64,000 nt of DNA from Neisseria sicca 4320. GTDB taxonomy: Bacteria; Pseudomonadota; Gammaproteobacteria; Burkholderiales; Neisseriaceae. Of the stretch, positions 59,647 through 64,000 are shown in pieces (position 1 is the stretch's first letter; every line of letters begins with the position of its first letter). Where the stretch lies: contig NZ_AEPF01000051.1 of assembly GCF_000193735.1 (NCBI RefSeq), positions 1 through 64,000 on the forward strand, given 5' to 3'. The notes beneath the pieces are model-generated. The model saw nothing but the letters and a program-made list of their open reading frames with translations, ran no database searches and was not told the DNA's origin. The translations under genes and the position numbers were made by a program.

Positions 59647-59985
59647 ATGAACATCCTGCCTTATCAGACTGAAATTGCCGAGCGTATGCTGGTTGGCACA
59701 GAAGGCGAAACCATTCATCACGACGCGCAATTTGTTCAAACGGCCAACGGCTATTGGATAGCTTGGCACGAGGGCAATGCAGCACTGCTGGCACCTGATA
59801 CGCCGCCCGATATTCCGTGTTTTTGGGTGGAAGGGGCGCAAAGTTTGGAAGAGTTGGTCGAATTGGTCGAAAACGGCGAGTTTGACGAAATGGAAGAGTT
59901 TGACGGCGACGATGACGCGTGGCACGAACACGCGGCGGGCTGCGATGGCGGGCATGACGGTCATTGCGGATGTTCGCATTCATGA
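59647..59985 (+). CDS. Unknown small protein with His/Cys-rich tail
   Basis: The 112-aa acidic protein starts MNILPYQTEIAERMLVG after a TACAAT box at 59611-59616. Its body (FVQTANGYWIAWHEGNAALL) is followed by an acidic run (FDEMEEFDGDDDAW) and the tail HEHAAGCDGGHDGHCGCSHS, likely to bind metal. It overlaps the next gene by 4 nt. I do not recognise the family; a nickel, zinc or copper buffering role is speculative. Confidence 0.7.
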   Translation: MNILPYQTEIAERMLVGTEGETIHHDAQFVQTANGYWIAWHEGNAALLAPDTPPDIPCFWVEGAQSLEELVELVENGEFDEMEEFDGDDDAWHEHAAGCDGGHDGHCGCSHS

Positions 59986-60281
59986 AAATAAAGATGAAAA
60001 CCTTGCTTCTGCCTTTGGTCTGCCATGCGCTGAACGGCTGCGTCGTCAGGGCGGCAGTCGATTTGGCGGCAACGACCGTCATGACGGCGGGCAAGGTTGT
60101 CGTCAAAGGTACGGGCGCAGTCATTGATGCCGCCATTCCCGACAGGGACAAAAAGAAAGACAGAGAAAAGGATAAAGGCAAAAACCGCCGTCCTGTTTCA
60201 GACGACGGTCTGTATCCGGGTTCTTATCCGCCTGCATCGGAAGAGGGCGGTTACTATGTTCCGCAAGGTTCGGGATATTAG
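59982..60281 (+). CDS. Putative lipoprotein with basic-acidic repeat region
   Basis: The product (99 aa from ATG 59982, or 95 from 59994) carries a lipoprotein signal, MKTLLLPLVCHALNGC, with Cys in LNGC. The hydrophobic stretch AAVDLAATTVMTAGKVVVKG follows, then KDREKDKGKN and a Gly/Tyr-rich end (YPGSYPPASEEGGYYVPQGS). It starts on the ATGA overlap with the upstream metal-tail gene, so the two are co-translated. Function unknown. Confidence 0.65.
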   Translation: MKIKMKTLLLPLVCHALNGCVVRAAVDLAATTVMTAGKVVVKGTGAVIDAAIPDRDKKKDREKDKGKNRRPVSDDGLYPGSYPPASEEGGYYVPQGSGY

Positions 60282-60327
60282 GACAGTGGATGGTAAGGAC
60301 GGATGTCTTTTGACCTTGCAGCCATAT

Positions 60328-60389
60328 AAAAAGGTCGTCTGAAAAGTTTGAGCGCAACCCGCTCGACTCATTTTCAGACGACCTTTTTG
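60328..60389. terminator. DUS inverted-pair terminator
   Basis: AAAAAGGTCGTCTGAAAAG and CATTTTCAGACGACCTTTTT lie between convergent genes; the A/T runs outside the stem suit both directions. Confidence 0.8.
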
Positions 60390-60401
60390 TTTGTGGGAAT
60401 G

Positions 60402-61205
60402 TTAATCTTTCAATGCCTGTTCCGCGGCATTGCGGACTTTATCCGCAGCCGCTTCGATTTCGGATTGAGCAACTTCGGCAGCGGTTTGCGCTGGAGCGGG
60501 CGTTTCCGCTTGTGCGGCGGCAGTCGGTTTTTCAGTCGGTGCAGCAGCTTCTGGAGCTTGGAGCGGCAGGCGCGCCAAAACGGTGCGTACGCCGGTTACT
60601 TTATCGCCGATGGCAACTTGTGCCTGCGCGTCAACCGGCAGATACATATCGACGCGCGAACCGAAGCGGATAAAACCGTAGCGTTCGCCGCGGGTCAATT
60701 TTTCACCCACTTTGGTGTAACACAAAATACGGCGGGCAACCAAGCCTGCGACTTGGACGAAGGTGATTTCGCGACCTGACGCGGTAGTCGCCAGTACGGC
60801 GTTGCGTTCGTTTTCTGTACTGGCTTTGTCCAAATCGGCGTTGAGGAATTTGCCTTTATTGTATTCGACGGCGGTTACGGTGCAGTCGGCAGGCGATTTT
60901 TGCGAGTGGACGTTGAAGACGTTCATGAACACGCTGATTTTCAACGCTTCGGTATCACGGTAAGGATCGCGCGCTCGTTCGACGACGACGATGCGTCCGT
61001 CAACGGGGCTTAAAATCGCTTCGGGGTCTTGCGGGATTTCGCGGGAGGGGTCGCGGAAAAATTGCAGGGCAAATACGGTGAAAATCCAAAACGGCAGCGA
61101 CCACCAGCCGCAGCAGGCAGACACCAGCAAACTCAATACCAAACCGCCGCCGATAAACGGCCAGCCCTCGCGGGCGATAATCGGGTGGGGGTACAGACGG
61201 TTCAT
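60402..61205 (-). CDS. psd: Phosphatidylserine decarboxylase
   Basis: The 267-aa enzyme makes phosphatidylethanolamine. It is the short, archaeal-like type. Two hydrophobic stretches lie at about 15-48 (FIGGGLVLSLLVSACC). LSPVDGRIV (Asp, His region) and FMNVFNVHSQKSPADC precede the self-cleavage site FIRFGSRVDMYLP, where Ser183 becomes the pyruvoyl group. After residue 215 there is an unusual Ala/Pro/Glu-rich extension (EAAAPTEKPTAAAQAETPAP) of about 50 residues not needed for activity. Confidence 0.93.
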   Translation of the reverse strand: MNRLYPHPIIAREGWPFIGGGLVLSLLVSACCGWWSLPFWIFTVFALQFFRDPSREIPQDPEAILSPVDGRIVVVERARDPYRDTEALKISVFMNVFNVHSQKSPADCTVTAVEYNKGKFLNADLDKASTENERNAVLATTASGREITFVQVAGLVARRILCYTKVGEKLTRGERYGFIRFGSRVDMYLPVDAQAQVAIGDKVTGVRTVLARLPLQAPEAAAPTEKPTAAAQAETPAPAQTAAEVAQSEIEAAADKVRNAAEQALKD

Positions 61206-61308
61206 AAATTAGTCCTTTTCTATTCAAATTCTATTCAAATCGCCGCCATTATAACGGAATCCGATACGCTTTTAGCGCCTGCGCCCGTTTTTCGGACAGA
61301 AAGCGAAG

Positions 61309-61353
61309 AAAGGTCGTCTGAAAACCTGTCTCCTCCGCTTTTCAGACGACCTG
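61309..61353. terminator. DUS inverted pair between psd and uvrA
   Basis: AAAGGTCGTCTGAAAACC and GCTTTTCAGACGACCT form the stem between the divergent genes. Confidence 0.7.
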
Positions 61354-61360
61354 CCGCAAT

Positions 61361-61388
61361 CTGAAACCGAAGCGAAAAGTGTTACAAT
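61361..61388 (+). promoter_or_regulatory. Candidate uvrA promoter
   Basis: CTGAAA (61361-61366) and TACAAT (61383-61388) are 16 bp apart, 45 bp before the uvrA start. No LexA site was recognised; Neisseria are not known for a LexA-type SOS response. Confidence 0.4.
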
Positions 61389-61433
61389 AGCCGTTTTATT
61401 TTAGCCGCTTAAGGCGCTTAAGGCAGTCCGACC

Positions 61434-64000
61434 ATGTGCAACCACCATCATCAAAACGACAGCAAAACCCCCCGCTCTGAAGCCCGCGACAACGACACCA
61501 TCCGCATCCGCGGCGCGCGCACGCATAATTTGAAAAACGTCGATTTGGACATTCCGCGCCACAAGCTGGTGGTGGTCACGGGGCTGTCGGGCAGCGGCAA
61601 ATCGTCGTTGGCGTTTGACACGCTGTATGCCGAAGGGCAGCGGCGTTATGTCGAGAGCCTGTCCGCCTATGCGCGGCAGTTTTTGCAGATGATGGACAAA
61701 CCCGACGTCGATTTGATCGAAGGCCTGTCGCCCGCGATTTCCATCGAGCAGAAATCCACCAGCCACAATCCGCGTTCCACCGTCGGCACGGTAACGGAAA
61801 TCCACGATTACCTGCGCCTTTTGTACGCCCGCGTCGGCACGCCGTATTGCCCCGAACACAACTTGCCGCTGTCGAGCCAAACCGTATCGCAAATGGTCGA
61901 TGCCGTCTTAAAACTGCCGGAAGACACGCGCGTGATGATTCTGGCGCCGGCGGTGCGCGAGCGTAAGGGCGAGTTTGTCGATTTCTTTGCCGACTTGCAG
62001 GCGCAGGGTTTTGCGCGGGTGCGCGTGGACGGCGAGGTCTATCAGTTGGACGAAGTGCCGAAGCTGGAAAAAAACATCAAGCACAATATCGACGTGGTCA
62101 TCGACCGCGTGAAAGTGAAGGCGGACATCAAGCAGCGGCTGGCGGAAAGTTTTGAAACCGCGCTGCGCCACGGCAACGAGCGCGCGCTGGCGATGGAAAT
62201 GGACAGCGGCGAAGAACATTGGTTTTCCGCGCGGTTTGCCTGCCCCGTGTGTTCGTACAGCCTGCCCGAGTTAGAGCCGCGCCTCTTTTCGTTCAACAAC
62301 CCGATGGGTTCCTGTCCGACTTGCGACGGCTTGGGCAACACCAATTTCTTCGACCCCGAAAAAGTGGTCGCCCATCCCGAATTGTCGCTGGCAACCGGCG
62401 CAATTGACGGCTGGGATAAGCGCAACCAGTTCTATTTCCAAATGATTCAATCATTGGCGCGGCATTACGGTTTCGATGTGCAGGCTGCTTGGGAAACGCT
62501 ACCTGAAAAAGTGAAAAAAGTCGTGTTGCACGGCTCAGGCAAAGAAGTCATTGATTTTACTTACCTGTCCGAACGCGGCACCACCTTCAACCGCAGCCAC
62601 GCCTTCGAAGGCATCATCCCGAATCTCGAACGCCGCTACCGCGAAACCGACAGCGAAACCGTGCGCGAAAAACTGCGCGAATACCAAAACCACCGCGCCT
62701 GCCCGAGCTGCGGCGGCGCACGTTTGCGCAAAGAAGCCCGCTACGTTTACGTCAGCGGCGAACCGTTGCACGAAGTCTCCGCCTGGCCGCTGACCAAAAC
62801 CCACCAATTCTTTGAAACGCTGGATTTGGACGGCAACAAAAAACAAATCGCCGAAAAAATCCTCAAAGAAATCACCGAACGGCTCGGCTTCCTGATCAAC
62901 GTCGGGCTGGATTACCTGAATCTCTCCCGCTCCGCCGAAACCCTTTCCGGCGGCGAAGCCCAGCGCATCCGCCTCGCCAGCCAAATCGGCAGCGGCCTGA
63001 CCGGCGTGATGTACGTTTTGGACGAACCCTCCATCGGCCTGCACCAGCGCGACAACGACCGCCTGCTCGCCACCCTCAAACGCCTGCGCGATTTGGGCAA
63101 CAGCGTGATTGTGGTCGAACACGACGAAGACGCCATCCGCGAAGCCGATTTCGTCGTCGATATGGGCCCGGGCGCAGGCGAACACGGTGGCAACGTACTG
63201 ATTGCAGACACGCCCGAAAACGTCGCCAAATGCGAAAACTCCGTTACCGGACAATACCTCAGCGGCAAAAAATCCATTGCCGTGCCGTCTGAACGCACGC
63301 CCGTCAATCCCGACCGAATGCTCGTCCTCAAAGGCGCGCGCGGCAACAACCTTAAAAACGTAACTCTTGACCTGCCGCTCGGTTTGATTACCTGCATCAC
63401 CGGCGTATCCGGCAGCGGCAAATCCACCCTGATTAACGATACCCTCGCCAAAATCACCGCCCGCGAACTCAACCGCGCCCAAGAAGAACCCGCCCCATAC
63501 GACGACATCCAAGGCCTCGAACACCTCGACAAAGTCATCAACGTCGACCAATCCCCCATCGGCCGCACCCCCCGCTCCAACCCCGCTACCTACACAGGCT
63601 TGTTCACGCCCATCCGCGAACTCTTCGCCGGCGTGCCCCTCTCGCGCGAACGCGGCTACAGCGTCGGCAGATTCTCCTTCAACGTCAAAGGCGGCCGCTG
63701 CGAAGCCTGCCAAGGCGACGGCGTGATTAAAGTCGAAATGCACTTCCTGCCCGACGTGTACGTCCCCTGCGAAGTCTGCCACGGCAAACGCTACAACCGC
63801 GAAACGCTCGAAATCCAATACAAAGGCAAGAACATCAGCCAAGTCCTCGACATGACCGTCGAAGAAGCCCGCGAATTTTTCGACGCCGTCCCCACCGTAG
63901 CGCGCAAACTGCAAACCCTGATGGACGTAGGTCTAGGCTACATCCGCCTCGGCCAATCCGCCACTACCCTTTCCGGCGGCGAAGCCCAGCGCGTCAAACT
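61434..64000 (+). CDS. uvrA: Excinuclease ABC subunit UvrA (5' part, runs off the window)
   Basis: The frame is open from ATG 61434 to the last base (855 codons and 2 bases) and codes for the damage-sensing ATPase of nucleotide excision repair. It starts MCNHHHQNDSKT, a His-rich leader seen in Neisseria UvrA, then DTIRIRGARTHNLKN. Walker A motifs are GLSGSGKSS (50-58) and GVSGSGKST. Zinc fingers are CPVCSYSLP...CPTCDG and CEACQGDG...CEVCHG; CPSCGGARL is also present. Two ABC signatures, LSGGEAQRIRL and the final LSGGEAQRVKL, are visible. About 90 residues are missing. Confidence 0.97.
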   Translation, partial: MCNHHHQNDSKTPRSEARDNDTIRIRGARTHNLKNVDLDIPRHKLVVVTGLSGSGKSSLAFDTLYAEGQRRYVESLSAYARQFLQMMDKPDVDLIEGLSPAISIEQKSTSHNPRSTVGTVTEIHDYLRLLYARVGTPYCPEHNLPLSSQTVSQMVDAVLKLPEDTRVMILAPAVRERKGEFVDFFADLQAQGFARVRVDGEVYQLDEVPKLEKNIKHNIDVVIDRVKVKADIKQRLAESFETALRHGNERALAMEMDSGEEHWFSARFACPVCSYSLPELEPRLFSFNNPMGSCPTCDGLGNTNFFDPEKVVAHPELSLATGAIDGWDKRNQFYFQMIQSLARHYGFDVQAAWETLPEKVKKVVLHGSGKEVIDFTYLSERGTTFNRSHAFEGIIPNLERRYRETDSETVREKLREYQNHRACPSCGGARLRKEARYVYVSGEPLHEVSAWPLTKTHQFFETLDLDGNKKQIAEKILKEITERLGFLINVGLDYLNLSRSAETLSGGEAQRIRLASQIGSGLTGVMYVLDEPSIGLHQRDNDRLLATLKRLRDLGNSVIVVEHDEDAIREADFVVDMGPGAGEHGGNVLIADTPENVAKCENSVTGQYLSGKKSIAVPSERTPVNPDRMLVLKGARGNNLKNVTLDLPLGLITCITGVSGSGKSTLINDTLAKITARELNRAQEEPAPYDDIQGLEHLDKVINVDQSPIGRTPRSNPATYTGLFTPIRELFAGVPLSRERGYSVGRFSFNVKGGRCEACQGDGVIKVEMHFLPDVYVPCEVCHGKRYNRETLEIQYKGKNISQVLDMTVEEAREFFDAVPTVARKLQTLMDVGLGYIRLGQSATTLSGGEAQRVK

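Noticed and set aside
62535..63914. 459-codon open frame on the minus strand near the end
   Set aside because: It is the antisense of uvrA, whose frame is open through the whole segment with all family motifs.

Overview
The window is chromosomal DNA from a commensal Neisseria. The evidence is the very frequent 12-mer AGGTCGTCTGAA and its reverse complement, often as inverted pairs acting as terminators between genes. This is the DNA uptake sequence (DUS) dialect I associate with the N. mucosa/N. sicca group. Supporting evidence is three Correia elements (TATAGTGGATTAA ends), dRS3 repeats, and Neisseria-type genes (lepA-lepB, bamD/comL beside rluD, a PilT/PilU ATPase, uvrA with a His-rich start). 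The species assignment is an inference.

Region 1 (1-22694) is the right-hand part of an integrated conjugative element. Nearly every gene lies on the minus strand, so transcription runs leftwards in the order small proteins, virB1, B2, B3, B4, B5, an entry-exclusion-like lipoprotein, virB6, two small membrane proteins, virB7, B8, B9, B10, B11, a HEPN-protein pair, ssb, virD4, a TOPRIM primase, a hypothetical protein, a MobC-like protein and the relaxase. A FitAB-type toxin-antitoxin pair follows. The element ends at a 61-bp 3' fragment of tRNA-Leu(UAA) with its terminator, the expected scar of integration into a tRNA gene. The intact tRNA, integrase and left end should lie beyond base 1.

Region 2 (23-45.8 kb) is mostly housekeeping: pilus ATPase, mtnN, lepA-lepB, an EamA transporter, a nitrate/sulfonate-type ABC transporter, nnrS, yciA, pgeF, rluD/bamD, ilvA, a D,D-carboxypeptidase, a SEC-C protein, a DUF456 protein and ttcA. 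Foreign inserts interrupt it: an AT-rich 305-aa gene splits the ABC operon, and an AT-rich CadD cadmium exporter sits inside a 300-bp tandem duplication made from the end of that operon. ilvA is broken by one base.

Region 3 (45.8-57 kb) is a mosaic of acquired metal and redox genes: copA, copZ and cueR with a 19-bp-spacer MerR-type promoter, an OsmC-like fragment, a thioredoxin-like protein, an ArsR regulator, an Old Yellow Enzyme pseudogene, malic enzyme, a LysR regulator, an aldo/keto reductase pseudogene and a DOPA-dioxygenase-like protein. Eikenella-type DUS (AGGCTACCTGAA) and Pasteurellaceae-type uptake motifs (ACCGCACTT, GCAAGCGGTC) occur here, suggesting several donors. Three genes are decaying.

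Region 4 (57-64 kb) holds a class 1A-like dihydroorotate dehydrogenase (unexpected in Neisseria), argD, two small overlapping genes, psd and the 5' 2.57 kb of uvrA, which runs off the window.
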